A stretch of 64,000 nt of DNA, taken from NCBI GenBank assembly GCA_963585895.1, contig OY757904.1, forward strand, positions 9,857,599 to 9,921,598, given 5' to 3'. Positions 22,688 to 33,308 of this stretch are shown here, one piece after another (the first letter of the stretch is position 1; each line of letters begins with the position of its first letter). Source of the stretch: Sepioteuthis lessoniana. Its lineage: Eukaryota > Mollusca > Cephalopoda > Myopsida > Loliginidae. A model generated the notes under the pieces. The model did not search any database. It was not told the origin of the DNA and saw only the letters and a list, made by a program, of their open reading frames with translations. A program made the translations under genes and the position numbers.

Positions 22688-23463
22688 TACTCTGTTGTGG
22701 TTTTGTTATGTAACATATTGACTCTCGACCCAGCTGTCAATCAAGAAACAGGCGCAACCGGTCGAAGATAGCGGGGTATCACCTTGACCTGTGGACGGGT
22801 TGAATTCGGTGCAATTGCGACGCCCACAGGAAGCAGGTGGACGTAAAACAATTATATAAAACAAGGTGCCAGAGACGGCTTGAGTTAGTTGGAGTCAGTT
22901 AGTTGGCATCAGTTGCAGTTGGAGTTCGAGTTGTAGTTCGAGGCAGTGAGAACCAGCTCCAGACAGAAGGCTTGCTGCCCTTAGTGACCCCCGGTTGAGC
23001 AGCCGAGCCGAATGAGAATGAAGTGCTGCTATAGTCAAAGGAACTTGGGGTCAATATGTTGCAGTCTGTTTCGTCTCCAACTCACCTGTCACACATAAGC
23101 CTTTCGCAATCCTTTCGCAACCCTTTCGAGAATAAAGTGTGAAAGGTATATTTTTCAACAGAAGTGTGTTCGCTAGTCATTATTGTTGACTATATTTCCG
23201 TGTGCAGTTGTATATGTATTATGTGGCTATACAACAGTTTGAGGCCAGAAATAAAGACACAAGAAATGAATTAGGTTAGACAAATATATTAACAAAGAAC
23301 CATAATACAACATATACAAATGAGACGGTTATTAGCGAGACTGTTTCGGTCCGACTGCCAGGGCTGTCTGCTGGAATATTGCCTTGTGCCTAAGAGTAGT
23401 ATCTGCTGTTATTTATTTCTGGGAGGGTTCATGCGTGTGTGGGTAAATTACCACAACATACTC
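22688..23463 (+). mobile_element. Solo LTR, family 2, with 5-bp target duplication
   Basis: The LTR is 22693-23458 (766 bp). It begins TGTTGTGG and ends CCACAACA, a perfect 8-bp terminal inverted repeat. TACTC flanks both sides (22688-22692 and 23459-23463). A TATA box (TTATATAAA) lies at 22852-22860. AATAAA signals lie at 23131 and 23250. The U5-like part near 23225 contains GGCTATACAACAG. No gag-pol is attached, so this is the product of recombination between two LTRs of a Gypsy- or BEL-type element. Confidence 0.9.
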
Positions 23464-24689
23464 TAGGCGACCTGAAGTCAGTGCATGTAAATTTAAGTAA
23501 TTATTAATATATCAACCATTATAGCTTTTAGATATTTTTAAAAAGTCATATGTTTGTGAAATGTTTATAAATTTCTGTTTTCAACATATGAGTTATAACT
23601 TAGTTATATCCATATACACGACAATTTGATAAAAAGATGAGTTTTAAAAAGTGGAGAATGTTTTCGTTGTAAATCTTTTTAAAAATATAAACTCGAAATG
23701 CATATTCGGATAGTATAACAATGGTTTTTAAACTTTTATTCCATGAAAATTTGGCTTACATTATTTTTAGAAAGAAAAGTACTGGTTTTATTCTGTAACA
23801 TGTTCTTCCATGGAAGCTGGAATGAGACAAATTTACTAAATAAAAGCAAATATATATTTCAACAATGCATGTTCATATAAAATCTATCCGGACATTTTTG
23901 GACGTGTTATTTTTCTTTCATTTTGTTACTGATATGGAAAAACTTTCACCCCACCCCAAAAAAAGAAAAACCAAAAGAAAGGAAAAATTCAGTAATAAAA
24001 TTTATCAAAATAGTTTTAATGAAATTCAGAAAATTTTGTTCATTGACAAATATAAATCTCGATCGCAAATAACCCGTTTGGCTTTACGACAAAAAATGTG
24101 AAGCGAAAATTTAAGTGTTTTCTGATTAGACACTTTTTGATACATATATGATCATCTAAAGGTAATATTATATTCAAAGTAGACACCTTTTCATAGATAT
24201 ATGATAATCTAAAGGCCATACTTTATATTAATTAGGAAGTAAACATCCTGGGAATATCGTGGATTAGACAGTCTATAAAGAGGATTATATTGAATATATG
24301 TTGTCATTTCTTTCGTATCTCAGTTTCTAGATTGGCATTTTCAATGAAGTTTTTTCGTTTGAAATGAAAACATCTTGGGCAATGCTCATACGATATGCTA
24401 TTTCACTTTCTATTCAATGTATACTGGGCGCGGACGCAAAATATGGAATAATTTTTAAAACGTTTATTTTTCCGACTGATTTGTCCAATTTGTTAATAAA
24501 ACGGGATAAATCTAAATTTTCATGATTAGCTTCATTATTCAAGCACTTTTTAAAATCAAAATTCAACCCAGTCGGACTGAGCAAAAAAGAAACGACAAAG
24601 AATCTATGATTTGCTTTACGCCGAAACCAAACTAAAGTTACTTTGTCTATCCTATACAAAGCAAGTAATCTTTTTTTACAGAAAAGAGA
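23464..24689. other. No gene seen; ~60-bp duplication
   Basis: At about 24128-24235 a segment occurs twice (TACATATATGATCATCTAAAGG and TAGATATATGATAATCTAAAGG types, both preceded by AGACAC-TTTT). A 78-codon plus-strand frame at 23865-24101 is lysine-rich and unrecognised. Confidence 0.5.
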
Positions 24690-24917
24690 TCTTATTAAGG
24701 AAAATGGGAAGTAGAGGATTGAACCAAAAACGAAATGAAGACTTTTTAACTGCTCTCACTCCTTCAATAAGTTAGGACGCTAATGAATTGAAAGTTCACG
24801 AAAAAACTATGAGGAGAGCAATTAAACAAGATTTAAACCCAGACCTTACCCCCCACTTAATTACGCTGTATGTGGTGTTTTAGAAAACAAAACAAATGCA
24901 ACTTCCCATCCACATTT
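24690..24917 (+). mobile_element. Tc1/mariner-superfamily transposase remnant, fused ends
   Basis: In a mostly continuous frame it reads NQKRNEDFLTALTPSIS, then LKVHEKTMRRAIKQDL, then NPDLTPHLITLYVVF, a stop and KTKQMQLP. The first two parts look like an N-terminal helix-turn-helix of an IS630/mariner-type transposase. The last looks like the SPDLNPLDYAIWGVLENK region around the third catalytic residue. The whole catalytic core between them is absent. It ends abruptly where an antisense LINE begins. This is recognition from memory; a profile search would settle it. Confidence 0.6.
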
Positions 24918-26165
24918 TTGGGGTACCTTTTTCTGTTTTTTCTTGTAGTGTCTCGAATCTGTTTCTCAATTCTAACACATATTTATCTCTAATATCTCTG
25001 TTGTTAAGAAGGGCCTAGTCATAGTGTTTGGTGGTCGCTGTTCGTGTGGCGTTTTTTCGTTGGGTTAGTCGTATTTTTGCCGTGGCTATTCGGTGATCGG
25101 AGGACACACCCTCGAAAGAGGAGCATGCTTCGAAATTCATTGCACTATTTTTCCATCTCTTGTTAATAAAGACGTAGTCTATCTGTGCTTTATCATTGTT
25201 CGCGTATGTGTAGGTCCATAATCTTCCCTCCCATTTTTGATAGTTTGTATTGAGGCATGTTGATCTGTTTTCTATCATTAAATCTGATAGATATTGTCCA
25301 TTCGTATCTGACGTGTTGTGTAGGCTGTATTTGTTGTTTCCGTTTTTTTCCGATTTGGGCATTCTAATGACTAGCACGCTGTGTTTCGGAATACAACGCA
25401 CTAGAGAGGATAGCTCATCGTAGAAGGCAACTAGTTCAGTTTCTTCACTAACATTGGTAGGGCTCTATCAGGAGATGATTGTTGCTCCCGGATTGCAATT
25501 AAAAGTAGCTGCCATCATCCTCGGTTGTATTCTCTTAATGCTATTAAGTGATTTTAACGCTATTGGTCCTATAAGTATGCCTACACCTCATATCGTGGCA
25601 TTGGCAGAGTTTTTACATGCTAATATAGTGGCTAGCGTCTATCCATTGCCAGTTTAGTGATATTTGATATCCTCGGTGAGCGTGTATCTGTGTTCTTGTA
25701 TGCATATTATATCTATCTTGTGTTCTACGGCCGATGCAGTCAGCTCCGGTAGTTGACCTATTCTCTTTAAGGTTCTAACGTTAAATGTCGCTATTTGTAT
25801 TGTTTGTTTGCATTTTAGTAGTTTTTGTTGTTTGAGCTCTGTAGCTGATTTTTCGAACACTGAGGCCAGGGCTCCAACCTCAAAAGGACGCGCCCCTTTT
25901 TTTACTCGCGCGAAGGGTGATGCGGTTCATGTTTGTGGTTTGAGTGTGGGTCATGGTTATCTTTCGATGGCTTGTTTTATTCTCATCTATAGAAGCCACT
26001 CTTATAGATGAGCAGCAGTAGTTCCCCGATCGAACTGACGATCCTGAGCGTTGAGCCGCGAGACTCATACATCCAGTACCAGGTTAGGCATTGCGTTTGG
26101 CCGTCAGAGGGTTTATTCGCATACCTTTACGTCCATCATGCTGCTTCCCATGTGTACGTAAAAAA
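24918..26165 (-). mobile_element. RTE-like LINE, 5' end and endonuclease, 3'-truncated
   Basis: On the minus strand it starts in a 5' leader (about 26165-25870) with NRITLRASKKRGASF. It continues with IATFNVRTLKRIGQLPEL (about 25790) and IDIICIQEHRYT (about 25700), VGILIGPIALKSLNSI (about 25560-25520) and ISCYSPTNVSEETEL (about 25470). Next comes KHSVLVIRMPKSEKNGNN (about 25390-25340), the block IDYVFINKRWKNSAMNFEA (about 25175-25125) and FEGVSSDHRIATAKIRL (about 25110-25055). This is an APE-type endonuclease. The expected G-D-x-N motif after VLVI is missing, so catalysis is lost. Sequence then enters the linker (NNRDIRDKYVLELRNRFE) and stops at the junction near 24918. No RT is present. Confidence 0.88.
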
Positions 26166-27171
26166 AGGCCTTTCTTTTCCAGTAAGTTTTAACTTAGTTA
26201 AAGTCCAAGACTAATGTATATTTATAAGAGATTTTTTTTGGTATATTTTCAACTGTCTTCTGATATTGGCCTTAACATGTTTTTTTTGGCACTTTCTTTA
26301 CTTAGGCTGTTTTTTTTTTTTCTAAAAAAACAAAAAAACAAAAACAAAAACAAAACACCAAAATAACGAAATTGACTACTGTCCCCCACATTTTATTTAA
26401 ATCCATTAATTACTAAACAATAGAGGAGAACGCCAGCGATAAAGAACTAACCATGTGCCTCCAGAATCCAAGAGTCCAAAACTGTCTTTAAGTCCTAATA
26501 ATTTAAAATGCCAACATTTTACAAAATTGTATGCTGTTTTCTTTGGAAAATGCCGTTTGTACAGAGTGTTTTAAATGTAACGACACTTTTACTGTAAATC
26601 CAAATTTAATATATGACTCTAGTCAAAGGTACTAGCATACTCAGTACATGGAAGAGTCTTTTTAAAAGCTTAGAATGCCCACTGAACACCCCACCATATT
26701 AGTTTAGAAAAAACAAAAAATAGCCTAAGTAAAGAAACATTTTTGGAAAGAATTTTTTTTTAAAACCAAAGATACTAGAATTGTGAAATTTTTAACGAAA
26801 CATTATAGAAGCAAAATGTAAATAGATATTTATTTTACTAAACTTGAAAAAATGAATTTACTTTAATCAGCGACTTCTTTATTTTTCTACTGACATATCT
26901 TCATATTTATATGAATAGTGAGGTTTGATCATTTTATTCATCTTCATTATCTAATATTCAACTAAAAATAGCCCTGGTATCTTTCGTCTAACAGAAAATT
27001 AGGGTTGTACCTATTCAGGGGTGTGTACTGTCTTTTGAAACTGGAAAATCATGTTCTTTCATGGCATGAGCGGCGTTTACTCTAAATCATTTTCTTAAAA
27101 AATCACATGTACTTGTATTGTGGCAATTTTCATAAAACCCTGCAATTTTGTATTGGAAAATTAATATGAAA

Positions 27172-27233
<62 letters not shown>

Positions 27234-27980
27234 ATTTATATGTGTGTGTGTGCCTTGACGCCAAGATTATTTCACATATTTTACAATTATTAATTCAGAA
27301 TTTGATTTCATAACATTTGCCAATTTATTCAGTCTTTTCAAAATAATTTACTGAGGGAATTGATCAGAAAATAAGAGAAAGGTAATCATTATTCATGATT
27401 TAATTCCATAATCAACAATTATAACGTTTATTTGGATTTGACAGTTGGCTAAAACAAATCTGGCTCTAAGTTTGAACCTTACTAGAGAAAAAATTATATA
27501 CTAAATTAGAGATATCATACATAAAGTCATATGTATTGTAATTTACATGCCTCAAACTATTATCCTCGTGTTAACTATTATATTCCAATGTTTGGGCGGT
27601 GTTACCCTCTGGCTTTCTTCAGGTGTCTTTAGTTGAAATTAGCAGCGTTCGAGAAATTTTTAGATGTTCCATTTAAAATTTCTCGAAGTCTACAAGTTCA
27701 TTAAGTCTACGGTGTTGCCCGTTTTTAGTTCGATGCTAATGCCTTAGATTATCAACTGCCAAGAAGACTGGATTAGACGCGACGAATAGTTCCGCACTAT
27801 AAATTATGACAAAAACCATACCTTATAACAAGACATAAATTGCTTTAAAATTTGGTTCTTTAACTGTAATATTCCAGTTCTTAATCCTTAGGGACAAAGC
27901 AATCAGAAAGAAAATGATTATTTTTTCAGATACTTACCACACGTACAATACATACATCATAGGATAATTGCTAAAGTGCA
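26166..27980. other. No gene seen; A/T homopolymers, microsatellite, decayed fold-back motif
   Basis: T runs and an (AAAAC)n-like tract at 26280-26360, and (TA)n(TG)n at 27177-27252. At 27605-27690 a segment reads GGCTTTCTTCAGG, followed by a 13-bp inverted pair TTCGAGAAATTTT / AAAATTTCTCGAA (27648-27660 / 27675-27687). The first motif is also in the fold-back element at 58.3-58.8 kb. Confidence 0.5.
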
Positions 27981-28390
27981 GTACAGCGGCCTCTAAGCGA
28001 GTTGGAACTCCAGTCACTCAATTGCGTTCCCTTTTGGAATAATATCCTTGGGAAAGTAATGAAGCCCCTTATCTTCCCAGCTTTAGGATAATGAATACCA
28101 TCGCTATTCTATAAAGATGACTTTAGCATAAAATAACCAAAGATGATTGATATCCCATTAAACAAAGGAAGCAAAACCGAACCAGTGCTTTCAAAGACGA
28201 TTTTAGCGTGCCATTAAATAGAGGAAGCGAAACCGAACCAGTGCTTCCAAGGATAACTTTAGCATAAAATAACCCACGAAGATTGATATGCCATTAAACA
28301 AAGGAAGCGAAAGTGAACCAGTGCTTCCAAGGATGACTCTAGCATAAAATAACCCATGAAGATTGATATGCCATTAAACCGAACCAGTGC
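27980..28390 (+). mobile_element. SINE-A with tandemly amplified tail
   Basis: The SINE body (GAGTTGGAACTCCAGTCACT; GGGAAAGTAATGAAGCCCC) has lost most of its head. The 3' end is repeated: units of tail plus the decamer GAACCAGTGC end at 28188, 28244, 28324 and 28390. Unit 2 carries an internal deletion, the others are about 66-80 bp. The decamer may be the original target duplication copied along with the tail. Confidence 0.8.
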
Positions 28391-29435
28391 TTACATCTAT
28401 AGACTCTACATGTTTTATCATCTTTACGTATACATGTCAGTGTAAATATATAGAAATTTAGTTCCGTATTCATGCATATGTATATATAACTGCTCACAGA
28501 AATTCATAATATCTAGACTAATACAAAACTATACATATACATGTATGTATGCGCGCCTATGTGTATACTGGTAGCTATACAAAGTGTAGGTTCGAAGATT
28601 TCTTTAATACAAATAAGTCGGTCTAGTTTTTATTTCCTTCCTCCAAGCTACTTTGGTACACAGTATCAAGCGACGCATTTATAATTCATATACTCTTTCA
28701 TAGGAGATAAAGTCTATCTTCGCCCGAATTAAGATTTTGACTTGGGGCAACTTCTATTGATGCATTTATCATATCTATCTATTGGTGTCTACCTGGCAAA
28801 AAAATAAATAACTATATTTCCGTGTCCCCACACATAGTCTTAAGCCGTGATCGCATCGCTATCTTCTTGTGGAATCAAATAATGTATTTTTGGCTTTCAT
28901 CTAGCCCGTGGTATATTTCCGCGCGGAAACAAACACGCACACAATCCTACTCGTGCCGGTTGATATTCTTTATTCTCGTTGTTGAATAATGGAAGGGATA
29001 TTTTGTGATTTATAAAATGAAATATTTCACAGACTCAACGTTTTTGCAATATTTACAAAGCATATGCAATGAAAGCATGTGTCTTTAGATTTAATTGTCT
29101 GCTTTGGATGAAATAAATGTTTAATATAACTGACTTATTTTATTAAATAATATTTATTTTATTTTAATCCACTAAAAACCAATTTAATTCATTTTTCTAT
29201 TCCTCTTTATGCAGCCACAGACTTTCATCCGCATATAGTTAAGGTAATAAAATATGCATTCATCATTATTAGAAAATGTTTTACCATATAGTCTCTCAAT
29301 ATATTAACGTACATGGTAATCGAATTTGTCAGGCGAAAATCTAACATATCCAGTGTGTTGTCTGTGGAAGATCTAGGAAAATGACCAGGAACTCAGTTAA
29401 AAGGCCAAAGATGAAATCAATAGATTAAACTGGTA

Positions 29436-29441
<6 letters not shown>
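28391..29441. other. No gene seen
   Basis: AT-rich DNA with short TA runs. No domain recognised. Confidence 0.5.

Positions 29442-29476
<35 letters not shown>
29442..29476. repeat. (TA)n microsatellite
   Basis: An AT run directly 5' of a SINE-B head. The same SINE ends on another AT run at 30070, so the SINE apparently inserted into (TA)n. Confidence 0.9.
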
Positions 29477-29483
<7 letters not shown>

Positions 29484-29597
29484 CTGTTGTGTAATGGTTA
29501 TCGTCGTCGGAAATGGACACGGCGACACGTGTTCAAATCTTGGACGAGACTGGTTGCATTTCACATAGCACTAATACCCTTGGGAAAGGTATGAATT
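29477..29597 (+). mobile_element. SINE-B, 5' half of a split copy
   Basis: A promoter-bearing head (GTGCCTGTTGTGTAATGG; GTGTTCAAATCTTGGACGAG) continues to GGGAAAGGTATGAAT and then breaks. The missing continuation begins again at about 29919. Confidence 0.8.
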
Positions 29598-29652
29598 ATG
29601 AGTTACACCACCAGAGGTGCCCGACGATAAATGATATAATTCTTTATCATAT

Positions 29653-29919
29653 TTACCAACCCCTCCGCTCGGGCAGGATATGACACAAGGTGGAGTTTAA
29701 CAGGTTCAAATTCAGAGTTTTCCTTCTCCTAGACTAGTTGCCTCACCAAGGCTGAAGAACCTAGTCTGCCCTACTATTTACCCATAGCTGGAGGGAGAAT
29801 AATTGGATTCATACCTTTCCCAACGGTATTAGTGCTATGTGAAATGCAATCAGTTCAGGATTTGAACTCGTGTCGCCGTGTTCAATTCCTGCGACGATAA
29901 CCATTACACCACGGGCACC
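29653..29919 (-). mobile_element. SINE-B, antisense, nested
   Basis: A near-complete SINE-B in reverse. The tail complement CCCCTCCGCTCGGGCAGG is at 29660-29677 and the head complement CCATTACACCACGGGCACC at about 29900-29918. It lies between the two halves of a sense copy. The 55 bp to its left hold a small inverted piece of SINE head (CACCACCAGAGGTGCC). Confidence 0.85.
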
Positions 29920-30067
29920 CTCCAGCTATGGGTAAATAGTAGGGTAGACAAGGTTCTTCAGCCTTTGTGAGGCAACTAGTCTAGGAGAAGGAAATCTCTG
30001 AATTCAAACCTGTTAAACTCTGTTTAAAAATTGACCTTGTGTCATATCCTGCCCGAGCGGAGGGGTT

Positions 30068-30069
<2 letters not shown>
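29919..30069 (+). mobile_element. SINE-B, 3' half of a split copy
   Basis: It resumes at TCCAGCTATGGGTAAATAG, close to where the 5' half stopped, and runs to the family tail CCTGCCCGAGCGGAGGGG. Confidence 0.85.

Positions 30070-30114
<45 letters not shown>
30070..30114. repeat. (TA)n microsatellite
   Basis: A pure AT run at the 3' end of the split SINE-B. Confidence 0.95.
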
Positions 30115-30116
<2 letters not shown>

Positions 30117-30655
30117 CCATTAGATATATATATATCCAAGTCAGCTGGGGCTATTGAATACACTGAGTCTCTGACGAGGAATTACCCCCCGCCCTAATGA
30201 GTGTTCTAATATGACACTGTTGCAGAATTACCACCACATAACTATTCCTAAAAATAATCAACCAATAAAAAGACACAGAAATGATCCTGTTGATTCAGCA
30301 AATCCTTTCAAAAACTATGCGGTAAATTTTGCAGTCTTTCTTTTCCCTGACGGTTGCTGTTGAGGTAAAGACGTAACTTTTTCTTTCTTGTTAAGGATTT
30401 ATGTTTCTATATACAGACTATTTTTTTTTATATTGAACATTATTTTTACAAAGCCCTACACATATATAACACTCCGCTAAATTGATAGTATCTCGTGAAA
30501 GAAGTTTTCTCTGGCTCAATCATAACTTTTACGTTTATACAAGAACATTGATAAAACTTTGTTAAATACAATACTATTTTCTATTTTATTAAATATTTTT
30601 TTTGTAATATAGAATTTATTGTGCACTTTTTACAAAACTTTATTTAACCGGCTTA
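30115..30655. other. No gene seen
   Basis: AT-rich, with T runs at 30420 and 30597. Confidence 0.45.
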
Positions 30656-30659
30656 AATC

Positions 30660-30895
30660 CCAAGTAGGTAGAGTGTTCGCCAATTGCCCGGGCGACCTGG
30701 GTTCAATACCAGGTCGAGTCATACAAAACACTTAAAAATGGTACTTGATACCTCCTTGCTTAACACTCAGTATTATGAGGTACGTATCAAGGGTAAAGTG
30801 GAGCAGTCCAGGAGTAGAGCCCTCCCTTACACTTCAGTGTAGTAGCTATTGAAAAGGGAGCCTTCAGGTCGCCCTCGACTACAGTTGCCAACCTC
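30660..30895 (+). mobile_element. SINE-C
   Basis: It has lost the first bases of the A box (AAGTAGGTAGAGTG remains). B box GGTTCAATACCAGGTCGAGT. Family body and the end GTTGCCAACCTCACTAC. Confidence 0.85.
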
Positions 30896-31004
30896 ACTAC
30901 TACAATTTGTTTTCAGCCAGCCGTTAGTATTTGTTCTATTTTGGTTTATAACTTTGTAGAAGACTTCCTTTATACATTTAAGCCCAACGCGTCAAAACGA
31001 TAAA

Positions 31005-31395
31005 ATGAAACCATCTGATGGTAAAGCTTCAGTTTTGATGTTTGAGTGAATGTGGAATACCCCTGATTTCCATTATTCTCAGGGCCGCTCAAACCTGGAG
31101 AATCAGTACTTTTTAGGATGTCATCTATGGGTCAAATAGAAATATCTAATCATTTTCTAAACTTGAAACCATTTAAAAGTGTGGTGTTAAGTTGAATTAT
31201 TTTTATTACATAGCAATAACTGAATCCATTTAACTGTGTGCAAACAAACGAGCTCTGGTTTATCTAAAAGTTGTTACCTAAAAATTATTTGTTTATGAAT
31301 CATTTATATTTAATGTATATGTATAAAAAGGATTCGGCATTAAAAACCAACAAGGTTTGATGTGCCATAAAATTCAACCAGCCAATCAACACACA
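31005..31395 (+). repeat. Dispersed repeat E (SINE-A-like tail)
   Basis: It begins near AACCATCTGATGG and contains CATCTATGGGTCAAATAG, TGAATCCATTTAACTGTGTG and AACGAGCTCTGGTTTATCT. It ends in the block GGCATTAAAAACCAACAAGG, then TTGATGTGCCATAAAA. A second copy is at 51190-51560 and a third, partial, at 50790-51115. The last 40 bp resemble the 3' tail of SINE-A. Confidence 0.7.
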
Positions 31396-33040
31396 GACAT
31401 GCACATGCATCTATATAATTTGTAGGATAATTATTTAGAATAACATTATGACCACTGTCGAGTTTTTAGTTAATCTGTCAATTATGATATATAAAACTTC
31501 GGTGCGCGATACAGTTATTAAACCATTTATTATTTTAACTGAAATCAATTATTTACCAAAAGCTTATTGTAGTGTACTTTCTTTATCACTGTCATAATTT
31601 TTCATATTTTCAGAATTAGTTTCAGGGATTATCAATCAGATTCACCACTCTTGATTTATATTACTCTCGATACCATTGAAACTTGTTTATGGGATTCTAA
31701 TAAAAGTACTTCGGATAAATATTATATTTCTTCAGAACATTCAAAATAATTTACCAACTCATAGACAGGAACTGACCAAGGAGATAAAGTTCGGAATGAA
31801 AGGGGCAGGAGTCAGGATGCAATCGAAAGATGTCATAAGGTTGAAAACAGATCTGAGAGTGGCGTGGAAGAAAGGATCGATCATAAAATAGTCTCAAATT
31901 AATTTACAAATACTATGTTCCCGACCAGAAAATAGTCTGTCTACATTTTTTGGCCTTCCATTTTCTTCATGACTTTTAAGAAGATAGACGTCAAGAGTGA
32001 TTTTTAGATCCATCCCAAGGTGCTCACCATATCACTCAGTAATCAGTCGCACTAGAAACACCATTAACACAAAATCACTATACTTATTTCGGATGACACA
32101 TTCCAGTTGATGTGAGGAAGGAAAGAAACAATAAACGGAATCAGGAAGAACATAGAACGTTCATTTTTGAAAACCGAGGAATCTGTTTGCGGATAGAGTG
32201 ATCTATTTGACCAAAGATGCTGGGAATTATAGAGCTTATTTTTATGGCTGTGAGTCCATAACAGAGAGTCATTGATACTACCAATTTTGACTATGAAACT
32301 GTAGATCTGACTACACTTGCTGTCACTTTAATTTCAATAAAGTTTACCATTACGTGCGAGGAAAAACTCATACGAACAAACAAACTTGTCCAATGGTTAT
32401 ATTGACTGACAATATTTTATTAAAAAGAAAAAGAAAAAAAAGAACATTTTGGGATTTATATCTTTTAAAAATTATTAATAATCGGTACCAAATATTACAG
32501 TAATTTGACATGAAATATATTTTCAAGGACCAATAAGACTGATTTTGAAAGATTTTTTAGGTTAAATTTTATGTATTTACCTTCCATCAGCTAAAAATAA
32601 AATAATATAGGGAGTGGTGTTAAAAACGTCGTGACAAAAGCTGTATTTAACAAGACAATTAAATAATGTATGAAACGTCAAATTTCTTCAAAATAGTCCC
32701 TTTGCCACTAAGCCGTCCACTCCGAATAAAACAAAACAAAAAACAACTAATCCCTGCTTGTTTCAATAACTAGAAATACCTCTGAAATTTCTCCTGTGAT
32801 AAGTGCAATTACACTGTTTTCTTTTTTTAATGTCTTCTAGGTCGTCAAAGATTTCCTTTCTATAAAACAGTTAAGAACACAAGAAAATGTTAAACAGAGT
32901 CAGGACTGGAGAGCGTATAAGATGCTTCAATTACACCATCCAAGTGTTAACACTAAAAGTTGTTCTTCAGAAAAATACTGTTTTTTTTTTGCTTTAAAAA
33001 AAATGGCACTCATTCTTCTAGATGAAGTGTAGACATCTAC
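31396..33040. other. No gene seen
   Basis: 1.6 kb of AT-rich DNA. A 71-codon plus-strand frame at 31676-31891 has basic composition but no domain I recognise. Confidence 0.5.
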
Positions 33041-33042
33041 AT

Positions 33043-33308
33043 AGAGTTTGGCGCCCTAGGAAATGGATTGTGCCACTTGAGTTCAAATTCTAGACGAGGC
33101 GGTTTGAATTTCCCATCGTTCTAATGCCCTAAGGAAAGGCATGAATCTATATTTTATTCCCTTCGCTATTGGTAAATGGTAGGACATACTGTTTTCTTTA
33201 GCTTTGGTAAAACAATAAAAGTCTTGCGGAAGGAAAACCGTGTTCTCAAATCAGATTTACTTCGCTTAAACATTTTGTTCACATCATGCCCATAGTTGAT
33301 GGGTTGGG
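33043..33308 (+). mobile_element. SINE-B, old diverged copy
   Basis: The order of blocks is preserved (CTTGAGTTCAAATTCTAGACG; GGAAAGGCATGAATC; GCTATTGGTAAATGGTAGG; CATGCCCATAGTTGATGGG), with many substitutions. The A box is not clear. Confidence 0.75.

Noticed and set aside
25808..26214. Plus-strand frames in the LINE 5' region as genes
   Set aside because: They are antisense shadows of the minus-strand LINE leader and endonuclease.
28130..28390. CRISPR-like array
   Set aside because: The repeated units are contiguous copies of a SINE tail without unique spacers, in a eukaryotic sequence.
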